A stretch of DNA of 64,000 nucleotides from contig JAAEZG010000003.1 of the NCBI GenBank assembly GCA_018222985.1, positions 62,001-126,000 on the forward strand. The letters run 5' to 3'. The notes beneath the pieces are model-generated. The model had not been told where the DNA came from, ran no database searches, and saw nothing but the letters and a program-made list of their open reading frames with translations. Of this stretch, positions 1-7,357 are shown piece after piece. This DNA comes from Gammaproteobacteria bacterium. GTDB taxonomy: Bacteria > Pseudomonadota > Gammaproteobacteria > Enterobacterales > Alteromonadaceae. Each line of letters starts with the position of its first letter. The stretch's first letter is position 1. Both the position numbers and the translations under genes were made by a program.

Positions 1-651
1 TCCGCCATTATAGGGCGTGGCGACTTCGACGATTTTATCAACGATACCCAACAAACTCGGCCCACCGTTATACGTCGCGATCAGTCTGACGAAGAATGGA
101 TGGTTGGGCTAGGTTTTGACCCCTACGTGCAAACGAATCACAGTGTGTCGTTTGGTGCTGGTTTTCGAGGGGGCATAAACATGGACCCTTATGTGCGCGC
201 TCGCTATCGCTACGAAACCATCATTGATCACAACGCCGAGCTGCATATGCAGTCGGTGGCTTTTTGGCGCGACAGCGACGGTTTTGGCGTAGCACAAACC
301 TTTGAATACGATACCGCGCTGTCTGCCAAATGGTTCGGCAAGTCATGGATACGCGGCACATTTGCTGAGCGTACCGAAGGCGTGCGGTGGCAGGCTTCGC
401 AAAAAATCTATTACCTGTATCATCACGAGCGTGCTATTGGCGCTGATGTTTGGTGGTATGGAGAAACCGAAAACGCCGTGCCAATGCGAGACTATGGCAT
501 TCGCGCGCTACACCGCAGTCGGTTTAGCCGCGAATGGTTATTTTTAGAAGGGTGGGTTGGCATGCATTGGCCACGAGACACACTCGACGACCAACGCGAG
601 CCACGTTGGATAGTTGGTATTGAAATAGAAATGCTATTTGGTGGCGACTAA
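1..651 (+). CDS. Probable outer-membrane beta-barrel protein, C-terminal part
   Basis: The reading frame is open from the first base of the window, so the N-terminus lies outside it. The visible 216 residues are rich in Tyr, Trp and Arg, with alternating polar and hydrophobic stretches (for example VRARYRYETI and WIVGIEIEMLF) that look like antiparallel beta strands of an outer-membrane barrel. The last residues are LFGGD rather than the usual terminal Phe. An internal ATG at 100 is unlikely to be the start, because coding character continues upstream. I do not recognise the family and assign no function. It converges on the Nramp-like gene with a 2-base gap. Confidence 0.55.
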   Translation, partial: SAIIGRGDFDDFINDTQQTRPTVIRRDQSDEEWMVGLGFDPYVQTNHSVSFGAGFRGGINMDPYVRARYRYETIIDHNAELHMQSVAFWRDSDGFGVAQTFEYDTALSAKWFGKSWIRGTFAERTEGVRWQASQKIYYLYHHERAIGADVWWYGETENAVPMRDYGIRALHRSRFSREWLFLEGWVGMHWPRDTLDDQREPRWIVGIEIEMLFGGD

Positions 652-653
652 GC

Positions 654-1862
654 TCAGAGCCAGCCAAAAGCAGCTGCAATACTGCGTGCCCCTAGGCCAA
701 TTGCAACCGCGCAAACGAACCCACCTAAAATATTTTGTTTGATAGAGTTACGATACTCACCCAGCCTGCGATGATTGCACACCCACACCAAAAACAGCGC
801 CATAACGGGCAGTAACAAACCATTGGCCACCTGCGCAAACAGAATCACCTCAATTGGCTTTAGCCCAAGCGAAGCAATAATAACGCCAATACTGAGTATG
901 CTTAGCCATATTGCACGAAACTTGTTGTCTTTTAAGTTATTTGAATACCCCAACACTCCGCTTAGCGCATAAGCTGAAGCAAGCGGTGCTGTTAGTGACG
1001 AAGACAAACCGGCGGCAAATAAACCTATCGCCATAAACGCGGTGGCACTGTCGCCAAACAATGGCGTTAAGGCTTGGCCCAAATCAGCAGCCCCTTCAAT
1101 GGTCACCGCTTGGCCAAAAAACGCCGAGGCTGCCGTGGCCACAATGGCCATAGAAATAAGCCCACCTAACGGAATAGAAACGTAAATATCTTGGCGTGCT
1201 TGTTGCAGGCTGTCCGCCGACTGCCATTTTTGCGCGCAGCTCGATGCATGTAAGAACAAGTTATAAGGCACAACTGTAGTACCAATAAGCGCCACCACCA
1301 TGAGTAAGCTACCGGAAGGTATAGACGGCACGAACAAGCCTTGAAATAAATCCCCCCAATTCGGCTGGGTAAGAATGAAGGTAGCTAAAAACGCTAAACT
1401 CATTAACAGCACTAAGCCGATGAGTACTTTCTCAATGACTTTATAACTCCCCTGCCATAGTACTGCGGCCGCCAATACACCCAAAATCACTGGTATCCAC
1501 TGCCCATCGATGTGAATCAAGTCGGCTAACCCCATGCGTGCACCGCTAATATTGCCACCTTGATATACGCTATTGCCAACAATGACTGCCGCAAAAATAA
1601 GCACGACAACAAATAGCCGTACGCTTGGGTGGGCAATCGCCTCGCGAATATTTTCCCCCAACCCCTTACCAGTGACCACGCCTAGTCGTGCTGCCATTTC
1701 TTGTAAGATAATGGTTGCTAGCACCGAAAAAACCAGTGCCCACAACAGCGCGTAACCAAAGTTTGCGCCAGCTAATGACGCCGTGACCACTGTACCTGGC
1801 CCAATAAAGGCCGCCGCAACTAGCGCCGCTGGGCCCATGCTAAAACGTGACTTTTGTTTCAA
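654..1862 (-). CDS. Nramp-like divalent metal transporter with altered metal-site motifs
   Basis: This 402-residue inner-membrane protein has about eleven hydrophobic segments and the overall look of the Nramp (MntH/SLC11) family, including the start of helix 1 and the TTVVPYNLFLH stretch of helix 6. In canonical Nramp proteins helix 1 carries DPGN and helix 6 carries MPH, and these residues bind Mn2+ or Fe2+. Here helix 1 reads GPGT (residues 21-24) and helix 6 reads VPY (198-200), so the liganding Asp, Asn and Met are all missing. Transport of Mn/Fe by the usual chemistry is therefore doubtful. The substrate could be another ion such as Mg2+, or something else. It is divergent from a universal stress protein, with 129 bases between the starts. 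Confidence 0.85.
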   Translation of the reverse strand: MKQKSRFSMGPAALVAAAFIGPGTVVTASLAGANFGYALLWALVFSVLATIILQEMAARLGVVTGKGLGENIREAIAHPSVRLFVVVLIFAAVIVGNSVYQGGNISGARMGLADLIHIDGQWIPVILGVLAAAVLWQGSYKVIEKVLIGLVLLMSLAFLATFILTQPNWGDLFQGLFVPSIPSGSLLMVVALIGTTVVPYNLFLHASSCAQKWQSADSLQQARQDIYVSIPLGGLISMAIVATAASAFFGQAVTIEGAADLGQALTPLFGDSATAFMAIGLFAAGLSSSLTAPLASAYALSGVLGYSNNLKDNKFRAIWLSILSIGVIIASLGLKPIEVILFAQVANGLLLPVMALFLVWVCNHRRLGEYRNSIKQNILGGFVCAVAIGLGARSIAAAFGWL

Positions 1863-1903
1863 ATTTCACCTTTCTTGTTGTTTCATTCGACTTCAAACTC
1901 GCG

Positions 1904-1924
1904 CCTGATCATGTCATTATCAGG
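1904..1924. promoter_or_regulatory. Inverted repeat between divergent Nramp-like and usp genes
   Basis: CCTGAT and ATCAGG form a perfect 6-bp inverted repeat with a 9-base spacer in the 129-base divergent intergenic region. It could be an operator shared by the two genes. No regulator is identified and the match is short, so this is only a candidate. Confidence 0.25.
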
Positions 1925-1991
1925 GTCCATTCGGTGCATTGTTTCATTAATGCTGCTGACAAAATAATGGGCTACTAGGGGAATAATAACA

Positions 1992-2852
1992 ATGACAAAT
2001 GTAGTTGCCTGTATTGATGGCTCTCGGGCTACCGGCGCAGTTTGTGACTTTAGTGCATGGGCAAGCTTGCAAATGCGCTCACCGCTAACCTTATTGCATG
2101 TGCTTGATGAAGGGCGTTACCCGGTTGCGACCGACATGACCGGTCATATCGGGTTGGGTAGTCGCGAACTATTGCTTGATGAACTGGCCGAACTTGATGC
2201 TCAACGTAACAAACTCGCATTGCAGCAGGGGCACCACATGCTCGAGGCCGCCCAAGTTCGTGCGCGCAAAGCAGGTGTCGAGCAGGTGACTATGCGCCAG
2301 CGCCATGGCGATTTAAGCGAAACTTTATTGATGCTGGAAAACGACACGCGGTTGTTTGTGCTTGGCATTCACGGTCAGGACACAAGCGAACAGGATAGCG
2401 AGTCGCGGCACATTGGTAGTCACCTTGAAACGGTGATTCGTTCTGTGGCCCGCCCGATACTGTTAACGCCCGAAAAATATCAAACGCCAGGCAGTGTTTT
2501 GTTTGCTTACGATGGCAGCAAAACTACAGAAAAAGGCATCGACATGGTAGCCAAAAGCCCTTTATTTAAAGGGTTGCCTATTCATGTTGTCATGGTAGAC
2601 GCCGACACAGCGAGCAATCAGCAGCTACTCGCCAATGCTAAAACAAGCCTAGCAAACGAAGGGCATGAAGTGACCACCGCACTCATTGCCGGCGATGTGG
2701 AGCCTGCATTACATCAGTATCAGGCAGAACATCAACTTGATGTGTTGGTGATGGGAGCCTACGGCCATTCACGAATTCGTCAGTTTTTAGTAGGCAGTAC
2801 GACCACGAACATGATAAATAATAGTGAAACCCCTGTACTGATATTACGTTAA
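1992..2852 (+). CDS. Tandem universal stress protein (two UspA domains)
   Basis: The protein has 286 residues and two consecutive Usp folds of about 140 residues each (roughly 1-157 and 164-286). The second domain keeps the nucleotide-binding pattern G-x2-G-x9-G-S (GAYGHSRIRQFLVGS) and ends in the typical PVLILR strand. The first domain has a degenerate version (GIHGQDTSE onward), so only one ATP site may be functional. Such tandem Usp proteins act in the cytoplasm during stress and are often encoded beside transporters, here a divergent Nramp-like gene. The ATG follows a purine-rich AGGGGAATAATAAC stretch. The ogt gene starts 2 bases after its stop, which suggests cotranscription. Confidence 0.9.
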   Translation: MTNVVACIDGSRATGAVCDFSAWASLQMRSPLTLLHVLDEGRYPVATDMTGHIGLGSRELLLDELAELDAQRNKLALQQGHHMLEAAQVRARKAGVEQVTMRQRHGDLSETLLMLENDTRLFVLGIHGQDTSEQDSESRHIGSHLETVIRSVARPILLTPEKYQTPGSVLFAYDGSKTTEKGIDMVAKSPLFKGLPIHVVMVDADTASNQQLLANAKTSLANEGHEVTTALIAGDVEPALHQYQAEHQLDVLVMGAYGHSRIRQFLVGSTTTNMINNSETPVLILR

Positions 2853-2854
2853 TT

Positions 2855-3304
2855 ATGTTTCAAACAAGCTTGCAGTCGCCATTAGGCCCAGTCACCGCGA
2901 CGAGTGTCGACGGCCAACACATTACAGATGTATCGTTTTGTGCTCCCACAGCGCAACGCGCATGCGCTGTTACCGATATGGCTGCACAGCAACTTACTGA
3001 ATACTTTAACGGTTCAAGAACGACGTTTGAGCTGCCTCTTGCCCCAGCAGGAACAGCATTTCAACAACAAGTATGGCGGGCCTTGCTAGACATTTCTTAC
3101 GGTCATACCGCATGCTACGGCGATATTGCGCGGGCGATCAATAACCCCAAAGGCGTTCGTGCGGTTGGTTTGGCCAACAGCCGCAACCCCATCGCTATCA
3201 TTATTCCTTGCCACCGTATTATTGGTGCCAACGGAACACTCACTGGTTACGCCGGTGGCTTGGATAAAAAAGAGTGGCTATTGCGCCTAGAGAACGCGCT
3301 TTAG
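2855..3304 (+). CDS. ogt: Methylated-DNA--protein-cysteine methyltransferase
   Basis: This suicide repair enzyme transfers the methyl group from O6-methylguanine or O4-methylthymine to its own cysteine. At 149 residues it is the short Ogt type without an Ada N-terminal domain. The active-site motif IPCHRIIG is present with catalytic Cys119. The helix-turn-helix and arginine-finger region (VRAVGLANSRNP, about 101-112) and the C-terminal GYAGGLDKKEWLL motif are intact. It starts 2 bases after the usp stop codon and is probably translated from the same mRNA. It converges on the regulator gene downstream. Confidence 0.95.
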   Translation: MFQTSLQSPLGPVTATSVDGQHITDVSFCAPTAQRACAVTDMAAQQLTEYFNGSRTTFELPLAPAGTAFQQQVWRALLDISYGHTACYGDIARAINNPKGVRAVGLANSRNPIAIIIPCHRIIGANGTLTGYAGGLDKKEWLLRLENAL

Positions 3305-3317
3305 CTTGCCGGTTGCG

Positions 3318-3866
3318 TTAACCGCCATGCCCGTTGTAGCTAGCATGCATACGACGAATGTGCCCTTCAATTTCATCACGAAGCTGTTTAGGTTCTAAAA
3401 CTTCTGCGTGCTCACCACAACTAAGTATCCACGCCACGAGTTCATTACTAATGGCCACGGTTGCTTTGACAATAATGTGTTCGCTATTGGTTTCGATAAC
3501 TTGCTGCGGATGTAACGGGTTGTTCGTCAGAAAGTTTGATAGGCTGGCTGCACACTTTAGTTTTACTTGCGCAGCGGCACTCGGACGTGCGTGGTCGGCC
3601 AAATTTAAAAACGGCAGCTGCGGTGCGCTCTGAGCAATACTCCAGCCATAGGGCTTCGAGCGCTCATCCGTGGTTAACGGGAACACTTCTGACAGCTCAA
3701 TCAAATTGCGCTGTATAGTGCGAACACTTACATCAATACCTTGTTCATAAAGGCGTTGTTGTAATGTCTTCGCGTCAACTTTATGTGGCTGCCGAGGCAC
3801 GTGGCGTAACATCATTAGGTATCTTAATACGCTCTGCACTGACTTGCTCCTTGTCATCTGTGTCAC
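3318..3866 (-). CDS. WYL-family transcriptional regulator lacking the WYL core
   Basis: The N-terminal 60 residues form the winged-helix HTH typical of YafY/WYL regulators (VSVRTIQRNLIELSEVFPL), followed by the conserved DERSKPYGW stretch. In usual family members of about 310-330 residues, the Sm-like WYL ligand-binding domain comes next. Here the sequence passes after about 30 residues directly into what looks like the C-terminal WCX extension (VAWILSCGEHAEVLEPKQLRDEI, in part). No W-Y-L signature is visible. At 182 residues the protein is therefore HTH plus WCX only. The frame is intact, with a GTG start at 3866 or an ATG at 3857. No target gene can be named. Confidence 0.75.
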   Translation of the reverse strand: MTQMTRSKSVQSVLRYLMMLRHVPRQPHKVDAKTLQQRLYEQGIDVSVRTIQRNLIELSEVFPLTTDERSKPYGWSIAQSAPQLPFLNLADHARPSAAAQVKLKCAASLSNFLTNNPLHPQQVIETNSEHIIVKATVAISNELVAWILSCGEHAEVLEPKQLRDEIEGHIRRMHASYNGHGG

Positions 3867-4034
3867 GACGATAGCTTACCGCCTACATGCGACAAATCAT
3901 GTCGCAGCGATCACTTTTTGTAAAACAACCGCAAAATAATACTATGCCACATTGTATAGTGACCACGCTGAAGCTTTACTTAACAGGGCAAACCCCTGAA
4001 ACTAAAACTATACGACTCACAGGAGTATCTCGCT

Positions 4035-4331
4035 ATGACTCGCAATCTATTTTTATTATCTGCAGTAGTTGCCACTACTTTTGTTATTACTCAGCCTGCA
4101 CTGGCGCAATCACAGTCGGCACAACAAGGGCAACAGACTGCTGAACAAGCCAAGCAAGAAGCGGCAAAGAAAAAAGCTGAACGCGACGCTCTGCGCGAAA
4201 AAATGAAAGCAGAGAAAGAAGCTTTACAAAAACAACGTGCTGAACAAAGTGAAAAATTAAAAGCTAAGTCATCGGATGAGAAGAAATCTGACGATAAAAC
4301 CAAAAAAAAGGACGATAATGGCGATAATTAA
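4035..4331 (+). CDS. Small secreted Lys/Glu-rich coiled-coil protein
   Basis: The 98-residue protein has a signal peptide (hydrophobic residues 5-22, likely cleavage after ALA near residue 24). The rest is highly charged: Gln/Ala-rich at first, then a Lys/Glu/Arg heptad-like helix (about 40-75) and an Asp/Lys tail. It is predicted to be periplasmic or secreted and helical. A ribosome-binding site AGGAG lies 9 bases before the ATG. No family is recognised. The charged composition resembles many unrelated low-complexity proteins, so similarity searches would be weak. The broken DUF3667 gene follows 23 bases downstream. Confidence 0.7.
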   Translation: MTRNLFLLSAVVATTFVITQPALAQSQSAQQGQQTAEQAKQEAAKKKAERDALREKMKAEKEALQKQRAEQSEKLKAKSSDEKKSDDKTKKKDDNGDN

Positions 4332-4354
4332 CGCCAACTTTATAACAGGTTAAC

Positions 4355-4952
4355 GTGGAACAATTAGCGTCAAATGAGCAGCAATGTTTAAATTGCCAGC
4401 AGCCTCTGCAAGGTGAGTATTGTCACCACTGCGGGCAACATCACCGGGTTTACGTTCGCAGCATATTCGCCGTACTCGGCGACTTAATGGGCGAACTGGG
4501 CCACTGGGACTCACGATTTTATCGCACCTTGCGAGGGTTGATTTTGCGGCCGGGGTTTCTCTCACGAGAATTTATGGCAGGCAAGCACGTTGCCTATGTA
4601 CCGCCATTACGGCTTTATTTCTTTATTTCTTTAATCGCTTTCGTAATTTTCTCGGCCGCCATTGATATTGAGGTCGTCTCGAATAATTCTGACCCTATCT
4701 CGGTGGAAGAACCAAGTGGCGCGGTAGAAGTTATGACGCCCGAAGACATGCGCATGGACTTGCCTTTTTTACCCGAAGCCGAGCAAACTCGAATTAACGA
4801 GCGCCTTCGCTATTTAACGAAGAACCCTGACTTGTTTGTGAAAAGGCTGGCTAGTCACTACCTTTAAGTTCATGGTTTCTGGGTTGATCTACATAATGTT
4901 ATTGCTATTTGCCTTCGTCGGCATGGTGATTTATAGCGTTGCCAGCGCATAA
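4355..4952 (+). pseudogene. DUF3667 membrane protein, broken by an internal out-of-frame deletion
   Basis: The intact 5' part (GTG start, 170 codons to a stop at 4867) has an N-terminal zinc ribbon (C11-x2-C14-x8-C23-x2-C26), then a segment typical of DUF3667 ending in one membrane helix, and a polar loop through NPDLFVKRL. The frame then shifts. From about 4842 another frame reads GWLVTTFKFMVSGLIYIMLL and runs to a stop at 4952, which resembles the C-terminal membrane helix of full-length DUF3667 proteins. The central membrane helices between the two parts are absent. The simplest reading is a deletion with its junction near 4841-4850 that also shifted the frame. The 170-residue product would lack most of its membrane domain. 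Confidence 0.75.
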
Positions 4953-5046
4953 GATGTATTGTGGTAGGGTTTGTTGAACTTATTGTGCAGTATATACTTA
5001 GCATTAATGTGGTTTAACAGCCCGTATATTTAAGGATGAAAACGCA

Positions 5047-5934
5047 ATGCACGTGGATACCCTTGTCACGTTACCAAATCTTCCCGGTATGTTTGTGCGC
5101 TCGTTATTTACCGTCGCACGCAATGGCCAAGATGCAGCAGAAGCAGACGTACTGAATGCAGAGTTCAGTGCGCCGCCGTTTTCAGCCGAATTAGTTCAGC
5201 GCTACCACGATGCCTTTGGTGGTTTTGTTAGCCCATTACCATTAACGCTTATTTACTGTTTGGCGCAGCGCGTTCACCTAGCCCAAATGCTGGGCGAACA
5301 CTTTCCGTGGCCTGCTCCGGGCCTTGTGCATGTCAGTAACCGTATTGAACAGCACCAACAGCTTGACGCCGAAGAGGGCTTTCACCTTAAAGCATCTATC
5401 AAAGTTCCAGCACGTGGCCCAAAAGTATCGCCGCGCCGTTTGCGCCCTGTTTTCACGGTAGAGTTTTGGCAGTCGGGGCAGCATGTTGCAACCTGCATTA
5501 GTGAATATCAAGTCATGCCGAAACAGCCCGAGCGCCCGCGCAAAGCAAAAGAAACGAAAGTGGTTGATGCGCCAGATGGCGATTGGCAATGCATGAATAC
5601 GTGGCAGCTTGATGCACAAACAAGCCGCAGTTATGCACGCTTATCCGGCGACTTTAACCCCATTCATTTACACCCGTTTTTATCGCGCTGGTTTGGTTTT
5701 GATAAGCCAATTATTCATGGCATGTACATGTCAGCACGGGCGCAGGCAGAAATTGAGCGTAGCGTGAAGCAGCCAGTTACGGCCATTGACGTGACATTTA
5801 AACGCCCAGTTCCGTTGCCAGCAAAGGTATCACTGTGGCACTGTCAAACCGACCCGAACACTGGGAAATATCAAGTGTGCGGCGCTGAAGACAACCTTCA
5901 GCGCCTTGAAGGTACCGTTACTTGGGCGGTTTAA
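5047..5934 (+). CDS. MaoC-like hotdog dehydratase domain protein
   Basis: The protein has 295 residues. Its C-terminal half carries a MaoC-type (R)-hydratase signature: LSGDFNPIHLHP (about 199-210), with the Asp/His pair used for hydrating or dehydrating 2-enoyl-CoA, followed by KPIIHGMYM. The N-terminal half, with a proline-rich PGMFVRSLF start, looks like a second, degenerate hotdog fold. A role in fatty-acid or polyhydroxyalkanoate acyl-CoA metabolism is likely, but the substrate cannot be read. The 3' end overlaps the convergent oxidoreductase gene by 17 bases. Confidence 0.8.
   Translation: MHVDTLVTLPNLPGMFVRSLFTVARNGQDAAEADVLNAEFSAPPFSAELVQRYHDAFGGFVSPLPLTLIYCLAQRVHLAQMLGEHFPWPAPGLVHVSNRIEQHQQLDAEEGFHLKASIKVPARGPKVSPRRLRPVFTVEFWQSGQHVATCISEYQVMPKQPERPRKAKETKVVDAPDGDWQCMNTWQLDAQTSRSYARLSGDFNPIHLHPFLSRWFGFDKPIIHGMYMSARAQAEIERSVKQPVTAIDVTFKRPVPLPAKVSLWHCQTDPNTGKYQVCGAEDNLQRLEGTVTWAV
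5881..5905. repeat. 10-bp perfect inverted repeat at the end of the MaoC-like gene
   Basis: GGCGCTGAAG and CTTCAGCGCC pair perfectly around a 5-base loop (ACAAC). The hairpin lies inside the coding sequence just before the overlapping ends of two convergent genes. There is no T-tract on either side. It may slow or end transcription arriving from the minus-strand gene, or protect mRNA 3' ends. Confidence 0.5.
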
Positions 5935-7198
5935 GCCGCTCAATCCCCATAAAGCGCAGCGAAATTTTTTCGTAAATTGGCTCTGAAGTACCGCGCCAAA
6001 CTTTGTACATAAAGTATTTTTCAAAAGCCACTTTCGCCCAATGAACCCAACGCCCGCTGCCGGTCCAATTACGGTTACGCGGCGGGTTTTGTGGAATTGC
6101 CAAAAAAGCCGCGCCAGTATTCCCCATGTCAGCCAAGCATAATGCGCTTAATGTTGGTTCCACCAAGGTATCGCTCTGAGCCATCAAGGCTTTAATATTC
6201 TCAACAATGGCCGATGTCATAGACTCTATCATTAACCCAGTTTTTGGGGCTCCAACAGGTACTGGCGTTTCTTCAATGGGAGCGATAGCCACGCACACGC
6301 CAGCGGCGAAAATATTTGGATACTTCGGCGAGCGCTGGTGTTTATCGGTGACCACAAAACCTTTCGGGTTACATAAGCCAGGTACCGCCGCAACAGCTGG
6401 CGAACCTTTAAATGGCGGCAAAAACATCGCATGCTTATAGGTCAGTTGCTGCGTTTTTAGCACCTGCCCCTGCGCATCGTGCTCTTCAAAATGACAGTGA
6501 CTATCGGCAAACTCAGTGACTTTGGCGTTACAAATCCACTTAATGCCATGCTCGCGGAACTTGTGTTCCATAAACCCTTTTGAATCGCCAACACCGCCTA
6601 ATCCCATATGGCCAATATAGGGTTCTGGGGTGACAAAAGTGATAGGCACTTGGTCACGAATTTTTCGTTTTCTAAGTTCGTACTCTAATGACAATACGTA
6701 CTCGTAAGCTGGGCCAAAGCAACTTGCACCTGGCAACGCGCCAATCAGCACAGAGCCTGGGTTTTGGTACAACGCTTGTACTTCTTCATAGGCCTTCAGC
6801 GCATGATCAACGGTGCAAACAGACTGACTACCACCCACGTCAGGGCCGGCGCCAGGTATGCTCTCCCAAGCCAATTTAGGCCCAGTACATAACACCAAAT
6901 AGTCATAGCTAATTTCTTCACCAGAATTCAGCTGTAACGTGTTTTCGTTGGCGCTTATGGTTTTTACACCGGCAGCCGAGAAATGAATATCACGCTTGTG
7001 AAATAACTCGCCAATGGGCATAACGACGTCTTCGCGCTTGCGCGAACCCAAAGCCACCCAAGGGTTCGAAGGCACAAAGTTAAACTCGCTGCCTTCACCA
7101 ATCACCATAATATCGGTGCCTTTTGCTAGCTTTTCGCGCAACTCGTACGCAACTGACACGCCACCGAGCCCAGCGCCAACCACGACTACTTTAGTCAT
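5918..7198 (-). CDS. FAD-dependent oxidoreductase, sulfide:quinone oxidoreductase family
   Basis: The protein has 426 residues. It opens with the dinucleotide-binding motif VVVGAGLGGVSVA and has the second FAD contact region YDYLVLCTGPKL. Cysteines in SVCTVDHA and GASCFGPAYEY fit positions used by sulfide:quinone oxidoreductases for sulfide capture. These peripheral membrane enzymes oxidise sulfide to polysulfide or sulfur and reduce ubiquinone. The C-terminal region, with a Trp/Tyr-rich KVAFEKYFMYKVWRG stretch, would supply the membrane contact. A general type II NADH dehydrogenase-like role is the alternative. It overlaps the MaoC-like gene by 17 bases tail to tail. Confidence 0.85.
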   Translation of the reverse strand: MTKVVVVGAGLGGVSVAYELREKLAKGTDIMVIGEGSEFNFVPSNPWVALGSRKREDVVMPIGELFHKRDIHFSAAGVKTISANENTLQLNSGEEISYDYLVLCTGPKLAWESIPGAGPDVGGSQSVCTVDHALKAYEEVQALYQNPGSVLIGALPGASCFGPAYEYVLSLEYELRKRKIRDQVPITFVTPEPYIGHMGLGGVGDSKGFMEHKFREHGIKWICNAKVTEFADSHCHFEEHDAQGQVLKTQQLTYKHAMFLPPFKGSPAVAAVPGLCNPKGFVVTDKHQRSPKYPNIFAAGVCVAIAPIEETPVPVGAPKTGLMIESMTSAIVENIKALMAQSDTLVEPTLSALCLADMGNTGAAFLAIPQNPPRNRNWTGSGRWVHWAKVAFEKYFMYKVWRGTSEPIYEKISLRFMGIERLKPPK

Positions 7199-7302
7199 AA
7201 AATCACCTGTGTGATGCTTTTTTGTTCAAGTTAACTATGGTTGGCAGGTTGTATTTCGTCAATAGCTAAAATACGCTTTCGCAATTAATTTGTTCTAACG
7301 CA

Positions 7303-7335
7303 AAAAAAAACCTTCTCGGCGTAGAGAAGGTTTTT
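7303..7335 (-). terminator. Intrinsic terminator of the acylase gene
   Basis: On the minus strand a CCTTCTC/GAGAAGG stem with a 6-base loop is followed by a run of nine T. It lies just downstream of the acylase stop codon at 7358. The stem is extended by A/T pairs, and the plus strand also has five T after it, so weak bidirectional activity is possible. Confidence 0.9.
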
Positions 7336-7357
7336 CGTTATCAGCAAATATCTAACT

